Source: a virus
Reading direction: 5' to 3' (one strand)
Length of the DNA stretch: 28,629 nucleotides
IMG/VR virus record: IMGVR_UViG_3300005960_000002
Span: 1-28,629 of that record
A program made the translations under genes and the position numbers. The notes under the pieces were generated by a model. The model was not told the DNA's origin. It ran no database searches and saw only the letters and a list, made by a program, of their open reading frames with translations. Position 1 is the stretch's first letter; each line of letters begins with the position of its first letter. This document shows positions 13,214 through 21,958 of this stretch, in pieces.

Positions 13214-16200
13214 TATACTCTCCCTATCACAACTTCAACAATGCCATGTCCGTCATCATCTTTTGTGCCCACTGCTTTACCAATTATTGTTCCTATGCCT
13301 GGTATATTGTTTACCATACCGTATCCTGGTATCGCACTTGTTACAATCATATCACCTTTTTTAACTGTACCTATTACTTTACAAGGAGTTCTACCTTGTA
13401 GCGCCAACGGCGTGACATGTTCACCTTCTAACTGGCTGTTCATTAAGTGTGCCGGATTCTCTGAAACAACACCTGCTACCTTAGTATCACCTTTGATATT
13501 TGTTGTAGTAAGTTCTTGTTCTCCGCCAAATATAAGAACCGTGCCCACTTCGTAATCATTATCAGCTAGATAGTTTTCTGCCAAGTCAGCGTATTTTGCT
13601 GAAGTTGCCAAACCATCAAGTGCTGTAGCATAAACTGTAGAATATCTTAAAGAAGATGTTCCTAAAGCATATCCATTATTACTTGAAGGGCTTGCCGCTG
13701 TTTGTGTAAATTTAACAGCCGCCACATTGTTGTTTGCTATAATTGCTATTTCACCTGCGGCTGTAAATCCTGTACCTGCTCCTACAGCTATACCTGTAGA
13801 AGATGATCCTTTTTCTCCTGGAGCTTCTATGAATGAAGTGTAAGCCCAATCACTTGCCAGTCTTGGAGAATTCTGTGTAGCATCACTTGGATCTCCATAA
13901 CTACTATTCTTTTGGAAGAAAGATGCCGCTATATCTGTGTTACCTAATTGTACACTTCCTGGGAATGTTGTTGTAGTATTACTTGCCACAGATCCAACAG
14001 TATCAAATACCTTAGCACCACCAGGTGTTTTAAGAGTCATTGTTAAGTTGGTTTGATCTAAGATGTCGAAGTTATCAAGTTTAAATTTCTGTGCGTCTAT
14101 GCTACCATCTGTGCCAGTTTGTACTATTCTAGAAGCAACACCAGTAGTTGTAAATTTACTGTATGTGTCAATTAAATCATCGATGCTAACTGCTACGGTG
14201 TCTGCTGTGCCTGAGGTAATATTTGCCAACACAGTTTTTTGTGCCATGTCAGGTAAGTCTGAATAATCAACACTACCTTCCTTTAGAGTAACAAAACCGT
14301 TTGTAACAGTAAAGTCACCTGAGTCAAAACTAGCTAGTCCTAAATCACTTTGAGCAATACCTGTAGCATTAGCTCTGGTAGTTGCCGCATTCATTGCCAA
14401 CTTGCTTTGAGCTATACCAGCGTTTGTGTTTACATCCGCATTTATAATAGAACCTGCGGTAATTGAGAACGTAGCAATATTTCCTGCTACACTAATTCCA
14501 ATATCACCTGCCGGAGTAACGTTGTCATAACTAGATCCGTCCCACGCTAGGAAATCATTAGTCTGTCTATTAGCAATATTAGCACCAATAGCTTCTGTAC
14601 CAAATGGAGTTCTAGCATCAACATATGATTTAGTTGTCGCATCCTGTTGATTGGTTGGATCCGCCATATTGAATATCTTATTGGTTCCACCAGCATTTAA
14701 GTTTCCTGTTAAAGGTGTTGTACCGTCTCTTGCTAAAGCACCAGGTCCTATGGTTCCAACTGTTTGTAAAGATCCTGTTCTATCAAAGTGCAATCTTCTT
14801 GTCAAGAATCCCTCAGCGGCAAATTCCGTAGGCACAGCCGACGGATCAGCATCTGCCATTGTGTCATCGTTACTAAATTCAGTAATTCTAACACCTTGTT
14901 TAAATCCTAGTCCATCTAAGTTACTAATAGCTATAGAAGCCGCAAAAGTAACAGTACCTGTTCCTTGGTCAACACTAAAGAACTTACCAACTCTAAAGAA
15001 TCCGTCTTGGTCTGTAGAAGCAAAGAATACTCTACCTTTTCCTCTTTCATTAACCTCATTGGCTTGTGTAGCCGCGTTTACTGGTTCACCGTAAATAATG
15101 CTTGGATAGTTGGTAGTGTTAAATCCACCAGTACCAATTTTATCAAAGTCATGTCCGTTAGCTCTTAGTGTTGAAATACCGACTGTAATATTTGCCGCTT
15201 CATTTGAAGCTAATGATAAAGTAAGTGTTATAGCAGTGGCTCCTCCAGCACTATAAACTTTTTTAGCAATACCTGAACCAGTGTATAAAGTATTATCACT
15301 GTTTATGTTAGAAGCCGCAACATCTGTCAAATTAATTGTGGCAAAAGTTGTTCTGTCCGTGTAATTAGACACTTGGTGGAGTTTGCCTCCCCAAGCAAAT
15401 ATCATATCGTTATTATTAATTCTAGCAATACCTGCCGCTGTTAGTTTTTCAATAGCAATAACAACGTCACCAACTGTTGCTCCCATTGTTGTACCAGCAC
15501 CAGCGTATGTGTTGTTTACAGCTTCTGTTTGATTTACTGTCAGGTTTAGATGTTTGAATCCTGAATCAAAAACAATTTGGAATCTATCAGCCGCTAGTGC
15601 ACTATTGTCAGAATCTTGATTGTTAAAACTAATTGTTCTATAAACTTGATCTAAGTTTTCATCAAATATCAAAGCTGTTGACGGTCTAATACTTGTAACG
15701 CCTGATACTCCTGAGAACAAGTGGTTTTTGTTCATTCTCATCATTACGTATGGAGAAGCATCTGATGCCAAGTTTACATTATGGTCACCTGTTATGGCAC
15801 TTGCTAATCCAGTATCACCTGATATGTTACATCTGTAAATTGTTTGATTAGCACCTTTACGCCCTGTAGGACCTGTAGCACCTGTATATCCTCCTGAGTT
15901 TGAAGTAGGAACAGATAATGCCGCTACCGCTGTGACCTCATATGTGTTTAATGCTGTAATGTTTCCGCTTCCATCCCTTGTGTAAACGTCAATCAAACTG
16001 TTAGGATATGGATGATAATCACAATCATACAAGTGTATAGTGTTTACACCTGCCGCATGTGAAATAGCACCAAAGCCATATGTGTTACTAGCATCATTGT
16101 AAACCTTAGCAGGCTGTTGCATAGTTCTTAAGGAAGTAACTTGGTCAACTGTTTCGTTAGGATCTGATCCTGCCGCAACCAAACCAAAGTTACCATTTGC

Positions 16201-19200
16201 GTTAGAACAGTTTAGAGCTCTAATCTCGGAACCGTTGTTACTGAAAAACGCTATGTGGTTGTAATATGTGAATGTTGAAACTTGTTCTGAAAGACCTGCG
16301 TTGTTAACAAATAATCCATAGCCTAAGTCATTAACCTGTGTATAGTCATTTGCCAACATTGATCTATTACCAGCAGTCTGAATGAATATAGCTGTACCAC
16401 TTCCTGGGATAGCATCTGTATATCCATTACCACTGTTTGAAAGTTTGTTAATTAAAAGTTTAGCTGTACCTGCTCCTCCATCATATTCAGAAATAGCATC
16501 AACTTGATATCTGACACCATTAATAAAGAATGGAGCAGGAGTTTGCGGTTTTCTAATCCTTAAACCTGTGCCAGCCGCTGATTGAACATTCAATGTATAG
16601 TTGTCATCTTTACTTGTAATAACTGTTTCTAAGTTACCTGAGAAACCATCAATAAACATACCACCTCTAAATGCTTGTTTATTAACACTACCTGAGAATG
16701 ATCCACAAACCTGTGTATAAGGAGATTTGATAAGGACCTGACCTGCTGGATCAAGTACCTGAGCAAATCCTCCATGTCCTTGGAATGACATGTTTGCTAG
16801 TCTTGTAGCGTCATTCATTAAGAATACGTCCATTTGGTCGTTACGTTTAGCTACACTAGTTGAGTCTGCTGGATCTGTTAAGTAGTGATATCCATAATTA
16901 ACAGTTTTCTTAACATGCCAAGCACCTGAGCTAATTGTGTTTAAGTTTGGTAAAATATCAACTGTTAATGTAACATTGAAATCACTTCCGCCATCAGCAT
17001 TTGAAATTAGACCAACTGCTCCGTTATCTGTGTAGAACCAAGCACCGTCCCAAGCAACTGGAGCAATATTGTCTGCTGGAGTTACAGTAATAGTACCACC
17101 TGCTTCATTTATTCCTGTTATGGTAATATCTTGTGCCGTAGCAATGTCAGATCCAGTAAAGTCTGTAATTTTTAAATTATCTAAAAGTTTATCTCTGTAA
17201 AAATAAGATTTTACCCAAGGTGATTGTGATATTCTAGGTGCTGGTCTTATTTGACAACGTCTAAAGTCTGAACCTTTGATTGATACGTTTTCTGGAACCT
17301 TGATAGGATAGTCTTCATAGTAAATACCGGATTCAACATGAATACAGATTTGTTTTTCTTTTGTTCCATTACCATATTCTAGTTCTTCACCAATTCTAAA
17401 TTCTTTAGGTTCAACCAATACTACTTCTACTTCGTCATAAGCAACATTACCTAAATCTACACCACTTGTATATTTTACAATCCTACCTCTTGCTCCGGTA
17501 GTTTTACCTACAATAATTTTTCCTGGAAGTATATCTACATTGCTGTTTATACCTTGATCAGTATAATAGTTTGATCCACCATTACTAAATTGAATCTTGT
17601 ATGTGCTACCTTCAACTACTGTGTAAGTATCTACTGCTGTGAAGCCGTTTGTTAAAATATCTAGGATAATATCAAACTGGTTATCTAATGCGTTTTTAAT
17701 TGTATCAGATACTGTTGTGAGAGTACTATCTAAATATTGTGGAATGTCTGTTGAAAATTCTCCTGGATATTCTTTGATTCCAGTATTACATTCAAATACG
17801 ATACCATCTAATTGAACAACATTACCTGTAGATAATCCGTGTGTGGTTGTAGTTGTTATCAAACCTTTTCCGGTTACGTTATCATAAGCAAAATTGTTTA
17901 TCGCAAACTGTGTATTTCCAAAAGTAACAGTACCACCTCTGATGTAAGTATGGATTGTATTTGAAGTACCTACAGCAACTTGGAATTGTGTGCCTGATAA
18001 ATTAGCACTTTCAACTGTAAATAATCTTGATTGCCTTTTTAAGTCTGTATTCGAAACAACGCTTCTAACATAAGATTTTGCTTTCGTAATAGCCGCAAGT
18101 GTTTCGGTCTTTTGACTTATTCTTGCCTTTGCTCCGCTAGGTGTGCTGAAATATCTCTTGGCGGCTTGTAGTGCGTTAAAGTTTGAATTTGTTCCGTTCC
18201 TTATATCGATAATCATACCATCGATAATAAGTCCTAAATCTCTTTCACATGTATTATTTGCTTTTTCTGGTTGTACTGGACCAGGCACTTTTCCTAATCC
18301 ATTAGCAATCACATCTACAATCAGTTCTGTAAGAGTGTTCGCTCTTCCAGGAATATCTTTGTTACCAGTTCCATAATCTGCGTAAATTGGTTGTGGGTAA
18401 TATGTATTACTTACTGTTGGTGCTGTACAAGATAGGTAGATGTCAGCTAATTCAACTTTGTTTCCTGCTACAAAATTATGGTTAGCTGAAGTTGTTATTG
18501 TAGCATAACCCGTTGTGTTACTGTAATTGAAACCAGTGATTGTGTTACTTTCTGAGTAATACTTGACAGCATTTGTTCTTGCTCCGACAAAAGTATGTAC
18601 ACTTGTATCAGAAGATATACCTACATTCACTGTAATTGTTGTACCGCCTACTGCCGTAATAGGTAAAGCTGTATTGTATGCTGGATCACTGCTAGGCGAT
18701 GATGTTACAGATTCTTTTCTAGGATAAGAATGTAATGTAGCATTGTTATCTTTGGCACATGTAAATGTAAAACTGTTTGGTTCTATTTCAATTGAGTTTG
18801 AAGTAGTAAGGGAATGGTTGCCTATTGTAATAACCATGTCTCCAGTTGAAGGATTATAAGTTGCTCCTGTTGGAGAAAATTCAGTTAGGTTTCCTTTTAT
18901 TGTACCACCACTTACATAAGTGTGTCCGTACTTGCTAGGACCAACATAAACTTGTAATTGATTTGATGTAGGAGCTGTTCCTAAGAAGCTTGTGTTTTGT
19001 ACTGTGAATTTATAACAGTTTGCTTGACTAACAAGTTCTGGATATACTTTTTGCTGTGTCGAACCTTCGTATGTACAAGAAACATTTACACCAGTCAACT
19101 GTACTGTATTACCTGCTGATAGTCCATGTGTTGTAGTTGTGACAACATCAGCAAAACCTGTTGTGTAATCATATGTGAATGTGCTTACGTTAAGTTGTGT

Positions 19201-21099
19201 TCCGTCTGATTTAGTTACCAACCCACCATTGACATAAACATTCGCGTATGACGATGTACCAATGTAAAATCTGAAACCGGTTCCGGTTAAGTTAGCCGCA
19301 TTTACCTGGAAGTATCCTTGTTTTGTAGGATAAGCTGTTCCAGTTAAAATGTAATCCTTAACTAAATCTCTAGCAAATTCGATTGCGGCATTTGTTTGGG
19401 CTATTTGGTTGACAGTATTACCTGCGTTACTTGTATTTTTGTTTACAGCATTTACAGCACCAGCTAGATAACTTGAAGCTATTCTACGTGTTTCAATGTT
19501 TCCGCCTCTGGCTAAATCATTTTCCCAAGCATCAACAATGTATCCTACATCTCTTTTACATTTTGCTGAACTGTATTTGAATCCTGTAAAGTTAGCAGTA
19601 CCATCACTATAGCTTACAGTTGCTCCTGTGTTAATTTGATAATTAATCCAGGCTGTGACTTCTTCTTGTATAAATTTTTTATTTTTAAATAACAAACTTT
19701 CTGTGTTTGTGTTAATGACATTAGTATCAAAGAAACTGTGTGTAGGAAAATTATCTTTTACATAGTCTACAACCGATTTTTGTACAAACTTTTTACTTCC
19801 TTGTAAATATTTTATTGCACTTGATGCGGCTGTGTTAGGTGTTTTAGTTTCTGACTTTGTGACTAATGAAATACCATCACCTTCATTAAAAGTAATAGTT
19901 TGTCTATAAGCACCAGGCTCTATGGGTGCTGACTCCATTATCTCTTGTGCTTTTAATGCCGCGGCTTTTAAACTGCCAAAGGCATAACTCAAACCTCTTC
20001 CTTCAAAACCAACTGGAGTGTTAGCTTGTGTATCATCACCTTGTTTTGTTACAAAAAGATCTTCTGTACTTGCGTAGGAAGAATTATCAACATAAAGTTT
20101 TGATGCCGCTTGTCTATCTTCTATAGGGCCTGTAGTCCCTTGTAGATAACCAGGATGGTCTGAAAGATATAAAGGTCCTGCTAATTCATCTCCCTGTCTT
20201 CTGACTGAAGCATTTCTTGGCATGACCTCATCAACTCTATAATTTCCATATAAATCTTCATTGTAACTTTGATCTTTAATTACATCTGTGCCTGTTACGG
20301 CAGTCGTTGCTCCTAAACCAATATTGACTTTGACTCTTGATAGATCGTCATCATTTTGTGCTTCTGTTTTAGTTGTGTGTAAGCTCAATTGATCGGAAGA
20401 AACAAATCTAATAAAATAATCTGTGTTATTTGTCAATCCGTTTGGTGCTGTATTTGTAGTAGAATATTTCCATTGTGTACCATTAAAGCTGTTATCGAAT
20501 CCATGATTAGATATAACAACGTTACCTGATCTGTATTCAGTAATTGTTTGTGTGTATTCTGAATCATTAGTTGGTTCAGATCTGGCATAAACAGATTTAT
20601 TAGTTTGTGTTATTGTATGGGGTGCGTAGTTTTTATCTTGATATTTTTTATCAGTAACAATATCGTCTATTGTAATTTGTGAAGCATGAGTTTGATTAAA
20701 TTCTGCCACAGCCGCAAGAGACGTGTTAATTTTTCCTATTGAGTAAACAGCATTACCACTTAAAGGTCCACCTAGTATAGGACTAGTGTCAGCGTTAATA
20801 TTAGCACCAGTATTTGTTATTGTAATATTAGTAGCACTTGTGTTATCAATTGATATTCCTGTACCACCTGTCAATGTTTTTTGTATTAATTCTGTTCCAG
20901 TAGTGTTTCCTATAAGCAAACCATTTGGAGTAATAGCTGTTGGTGTATCACTTAATGCTGTAAAGCTGATGGTTCCGCCTTGTCCAAATACGGCGTAAAG
21001 TTCTGTAAAGTTTTCGTTAGCCTTTTTAAACGCTTCACGAATACTATCACCAGTTCCGTCGTTACCTTCAACCCCTAAATAAATATCTTGTCTAGCCAT
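13213..21099 (-). CDS. Giant tail fibre or virion protein, 2628 aa
   Basis: The N-terminus (LGVEGNDGTGDSIREAFKKA then ENFTELY, to residue 35) is the shared attachment module. Two related helical segments, CKRDVGYIVDAWENDLARGG near 514 and CERDLGLIIDGMIIDIRNG near 950, flank three of four repeats of about 80-90 aa. The repeats lie at about 603-686, 709-796, 816-904 and 1033-1113. A beta-helix-like region follows (about 1220-1700), then a short collagen-like GATGPTGRKG near 1740. The last 100 residues (YADLAENYLADNDYEVGTV and the following strands) form a distinct domain seen at the ends of phage fibres. It is vaguely like self-cleaving G2-type C-termini, but I see no proof of cleavage. It is probably the main host-binding fibre. 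Confidence 0.85.
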   Translation of the reverse strand: MARQDIYLGVEGNDGTGDSIREAFKKANENFTELYAVFGQGGTISFTALSDTPTAITPNGLLIGNTTGTELIQKTLTGGTGISIDNTSATNITITNTGANINADTSPILGGPLSGNAVYSIGKINTSLAAVAEFNQTHASQITIDDIVTDKKYQDKNYAPHTITQTNKSVYARSEPTNDSEYTQTITEYRSGNVVISNHGFDNSFNGTQWKYSTTNTAPNGLTNNTDYFIRFVSSDQLSLHTTKTEAQNDDDLSRVKVNIGLGATTAVTGTDVIKDQSYNEDLYGNYRVDEVMPRNASVRRQGDELAGPLYLSDHPGYLQGTTGPIEDRQAASKLYVDNSSYASTEDLFVTKQGDDTQANTPVGFEGRGLSYAFGSLKAAALKAQEIMESAPIEPGAYRQTITFNEGDGISLVTKSETKTPNTAASSAIKYLQGSKKFVQKSVVDYVKDNFPTHSFFDTNVINTNTESLLFKNKKFIQEEVTAWINYQINTGATVSYSDGTANFTGFKYSSAKCKRDVGYIVDAWENDLARGGNIETRRIASSYLAGAVNAVNKNTSNAGNTVNQIAQTNAAIEFARDLVKDYILTGTAYPTKQGYFQVNAANLTGTGFRFYIGTSSYANVYVNGGLVTKSDGTQLNVSTFTYDYTTGFADVVTTTTHGLSAGNTVQLTGVNVSCTYEGSTQQKVYPELVSQANCYKFTVQNTSFLGTAPTSNQLQVYVGPSKYGHTYVSGGTIKGNLTEFSPTGATYNPSTGDMVITIGNHSLTTSNSIEIEPNSFTFTCAKDNNATLHSYPRKESVTSSPSSDPAYNTALPITAVGGTTITVNVGISSDTSVHTFVGARTNAVKYYSESNTITGFNYSNTTGYATITTSANHNFVAGNKVELADIYLSCTAPTVSNTYYPQPIYADYGTGNKDIPGRANTLTELIVDVIANGLGKVPGPVQPEKANNTCERDLGLIIDGMIIDIRNGTNSNFNALQAAKRYFSTPSGAKARISQKTETLAAITKAKSYVRSVVSNTDLKRQSRLFTVESANLSGTQFQVAVGTSNTIHTYIRGGTVTFGNTQFAINNFAYDNVTGKGLITTTTTHGLSTGNVVQLDGIVFECNTGIKEYPGEFSTDIPQYLDSTLTTVSDTIKNALDNQFDIILDILTNGFTAVDTYTVVEGSTYKIQFSNGGSNYYTDQGINSNVDILPGKIIVGKTTGARGRIVKYTSGVDLGNVAYDEVEVVLVEPKEFRIGEELEYGNGTKEKQICIHVESGIYYEDYPIKVPENVSIKGSDFRRCQIRPAPRISQSPWVKSYFYRDKLLDNLKITDFTGSDIATAQDITITGINEAGGTITVTPADNIAPVAWDGAWFYTDNGAVGLISNADGGSDFNVTLTVDILPNLNTISSGAWHVKKTVNYGYHYLTDPADSTSVAKRNDQMDVFLMNDATRLANMSFQGHGGFAQVLDPAGQVLIKSPYTQVCGSFSGSVNKQAFRGGMFIDGFSGNLETVITSKDDNYTLNVQSAAGTGLRIRKPQTPAPFFINGVRYQVDAISEYDGGAGTAKLLINKLSNSGNGYTDAIPGSGTAIFIQTAGNRSMLANDYTQVNDLGYGLFVNNAGLSEQVSTFTYYNHIAFFSNNGSEIRALNCSNANGNFGLVAAGSDPNETVDQVTSLRTMQQPAKVYNDASNTYGFGAISHAAGVNTIHLYDCDYHPYPNSLIDVYTRDGSGNITALNTYEVTAVAALSVPTSNSGGYTGATGPTGRKGANQTIYRCNISGDTGLASAITGDHNVNLASDASPYVMMRMNKNHLFSGVSGVTSIRPSTALIFDENLDQVYRTISFNNQDSDNSALAADRFQIVFDSGFKHLNLTVNQTEAVNNTYAGAGTTMGATVGDVVIAIEKLTAAGIARINNNDMIFAWGGKLHQVSNYTDRTTFATINLTDVAASNINSDNTLYTGSGIAKKVYSAGGATAITLTLSLASNEAANITVGISTLRANGHDFDKIGTGGFNTTNYPSIIYGEPVNAATQANEVNERGKGRVFFASTDQDGFFRVGKFFSVDQGTGTVTFAASIAISNLDGLGFKQGVRITEFSNDDTMADADPSAVPTEFAAEGFLTRRLHFDRTGSLQTVGTIGPGALARDGTTPLTGNLNAGGTNKIFNMADPTNQQDATTKSYVDARTPFGTEAIGANIANRQTNDFLAWDGSSYDNVTPAGDIGISVAGNIATFSITAGSIINADVNTNAGIAQSKLAMNAATTRANATGIAQSDLGLASFDSGDFTVTNGFVTLKEGSVDYSDLPDMAQKTVLANITSGTADTVAVSIDDLIDTYSKFTTTGVASRIVQTGTDGSIDAQKFKLDNFDILDQTNLTMTLKTPGGAKVFDTVGSVASNTTTTFPGSVQLGNTDIAASFFQKNSSYGDPSDATQNSPRLASDWAYTSFIEAPGEKGSSSTGIAVGAGTGFTAAGEIAIIANNNVAAVKFTQTAASPSSNNGYALGTSSLRYSTVYATALDGLATSAKYADLAENYLADNDYEVGTVLIFGGEQELTTTNIKGDTKVAGVVSENPAHLMNSQLEGEHVTPLALQGRTPCKVIGTVKKGDMIVTSAIPGYGMVNNIPGIGTIIGKAVGTKDDDGHGIVEVVIGRV

Positions 21100-21102
21100 G
21101 TA

Positions 21103-21429
21103 TTAAAATCCTATGCTCTCTCCACAACCACAACTTGATGTTGAAGCTGGATTTTCAATTGAAAAATATGAGCCAAATACTTCCTTCTTGTAATCTACCT
21201 TTGATCCAATCAAGTACATAATACTTGCTGGGTCAATCAAAAACTTTCCTTTTGGAAGTTCTATGACTTCATCGTCTTTTTCTGCTTCATCTGCCAATGT
21301 CCAATCGTATTTAAACCCAGCACATCCACCGCCCTTTAAGGACAATCTGACTGCTTTTTTATCGTGTTCCTCAAGCATTGTAACCATTTGTTCCTTAGCT
21401 TGTTCAGTTAAAAATAGTATGTTTGACAT
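21103..21429 (-). CDS. A-type Fe-S cluster carrier (IscA/HesB-like)
   Basis: The 108-aa product has the three cysteines of A-type carriers: C36 in GGGCAGF and the CGCG pair C100/C102 near the C-terminus (numbered from M at 21429). The surrounding pattern, LSLKGGGCAGFKYDW, and length fit IscA/SufA/HesB. Members bind and pass iron-sulfur clusters to target proteins. I chose the second ATG because AGGAG lies 6 nt before it; the first (21432) is only 3 nt away. A perfect late-type box TATAAATA precedes it, and the giant fibre gene follows 3 nt after its stop. This suggests late expression, perhaps for a virion metalloprotein. Confidence 0.88.
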   Translation of the reverse strand: MSNILFLTEQAKEQMVTMLEEHDKKAVRLSLKGGGCAGFKYDWTLADEAEKDDEVIELPKGKFLIDPASIMYLIGSKVDYKKEVFGSYFSIENPASTSSCGCGESIGF

Positions 21430-21443
21430 CATCTGCTCCTTAG

Positions 21444-21451
21444 TATTTATA
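21444..21451 (-). promoter_or_regulatory. T4-type late promoter TATAAATA
   Basis: Exact match to the T4 late box, 14 nt before the Fe-S carrier ATG at 21429, followed by the AAGGAG ribosome site. It is the best candidate to start the long late transcript through the giant fibre, 93-aa and 641-aa genes. Confidence 0.75.
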
Positions 21452-21510
21452 TAATCTTTTACAATCCGAATGTAAATAAATACATTATGTTCTTAAGAAT
21501 TGAAAAAGAA

Positions 21511-21774
21511 ATGCGTTTTTATGTAAGACAAAGCAAATCTGGTAAGAGCCATCCTTACAAGCGTCTACGTAGTTATGCCGTTTTCAAGTGCGACGAGTGT
21601 CATATAGAATTTAAACGTGAAAAAGGTAAAGTTGACCCTAAAAGATTAGATGATTTGTATGTTCATGTCTGCCCTGATTGTGACCCTAAACGCTTTGCCC
21701 AAAAAAAGGGCGTCGAACAAAGAAGAAAACTTAATATCCCTGTCGACGCCGATATAACTATTGATGAACTATAA
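21511..21774 (+). CDS. Small CxxC zinc-ribbon-like protein on the opposite strand
   Basis: This is the only plus-strand gene in the window. Two cysteine pairs, CDEC (about residues 27-30) and CPDC (about 54-57), frame a basic, charged core (FKREKGKVDPKR). That reads like a zinc-binding, nucleic-acid-contacting domain of about 87 aa. I recall similar short proteins in marine T4-like phages, without known function. I chose the ATG at 21511 (MRFYVRQSKSGKSHPY); one at 21487 would add eight residues and also lacks a good ribosome site. TATAAT lies on the plus strand at 21450-21455 and a TAAATA core at 21472-21477. The stop abuts the convergent 53-aa gene. Confidence 0.72.
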   Translation: MRFYVRQSKSGKSHPYKRLRSYAVFKCDECHIEFKREKGKVDPKRLDDLYVHVCPDCDPKRFAQKKGVEQRRKLNIPVDADITIDEL

Positions 21775-21936
21775 TTACTTTTCTTTCTTCCAAATAGTCC
21801 AAACACCCCAAGCTATCGCTAATCCTGCCGCGATTTTTGCCAAGGGAGCCATGAATAATATCATAAGACCTAGAGCGATACAAACTGCTCCGTCCCATGA
21901 TGTTCTTTCACTGATTCTAGATTTTAACCATTTCAT
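21775..21936 (-). CDS. Small membrane protein, 53 aa
   Basis: The 53-aa product begins MKWLKSRISERTSWDGAVC. It has one or two hydrophobic segments (about residues 17-31 and 33-49) and ends WTIWKKEK, giving basic residues at both ends. AGGAG lies about 7 nt before the ATG, and a late-type AATAAATA box lies 23 nt before it. It converges with the plus-strand CxxC gene, whose stop is the next base. Function unknown. The basic termini and size would allow a holin-like or envelope-associated role, but nothing specific supports this. Confidence 0.7.
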   Translation of the reverse strand: MKWLKSRISERTSWDGAVCIALGLMILFMAPLAKIAAGLAIAWGVWTIWKKEK

Positions 21937-21958
21937 AGTTTTCTCCTTTGTCGTAAAT

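Noticed and set aside
13213-21099. Repeated short DNA words in the fibre genes as a possible CRISPR or tandem repeat array
   Set aside because: The similarity follows protein-level fibre motifs with varying codons and irregular spacing; there is no direct repeat-spacer structure.
21423-21455. Plus-strand TTGACA with TATAAT before the CxxC gene
   Set aside because: The spacer is 21 bp, too long for a normal sigma70 promoter; the TATAAT is noted only as a weak candidate -10.
21690-21713. Possible hairpin GCCC, seven A, GGGC
   Set aside because: It is inside the coding part of the CxxC gene, the stem is only 4 bp and no T run follows, so it is not a convincing terminator.
21775-21936. Idea that the 53-aa membrane protein is a holin
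   Set aside because: Size and basic ends would allow it, but no endolysin or spanin gene is near and no specific motif supports it.
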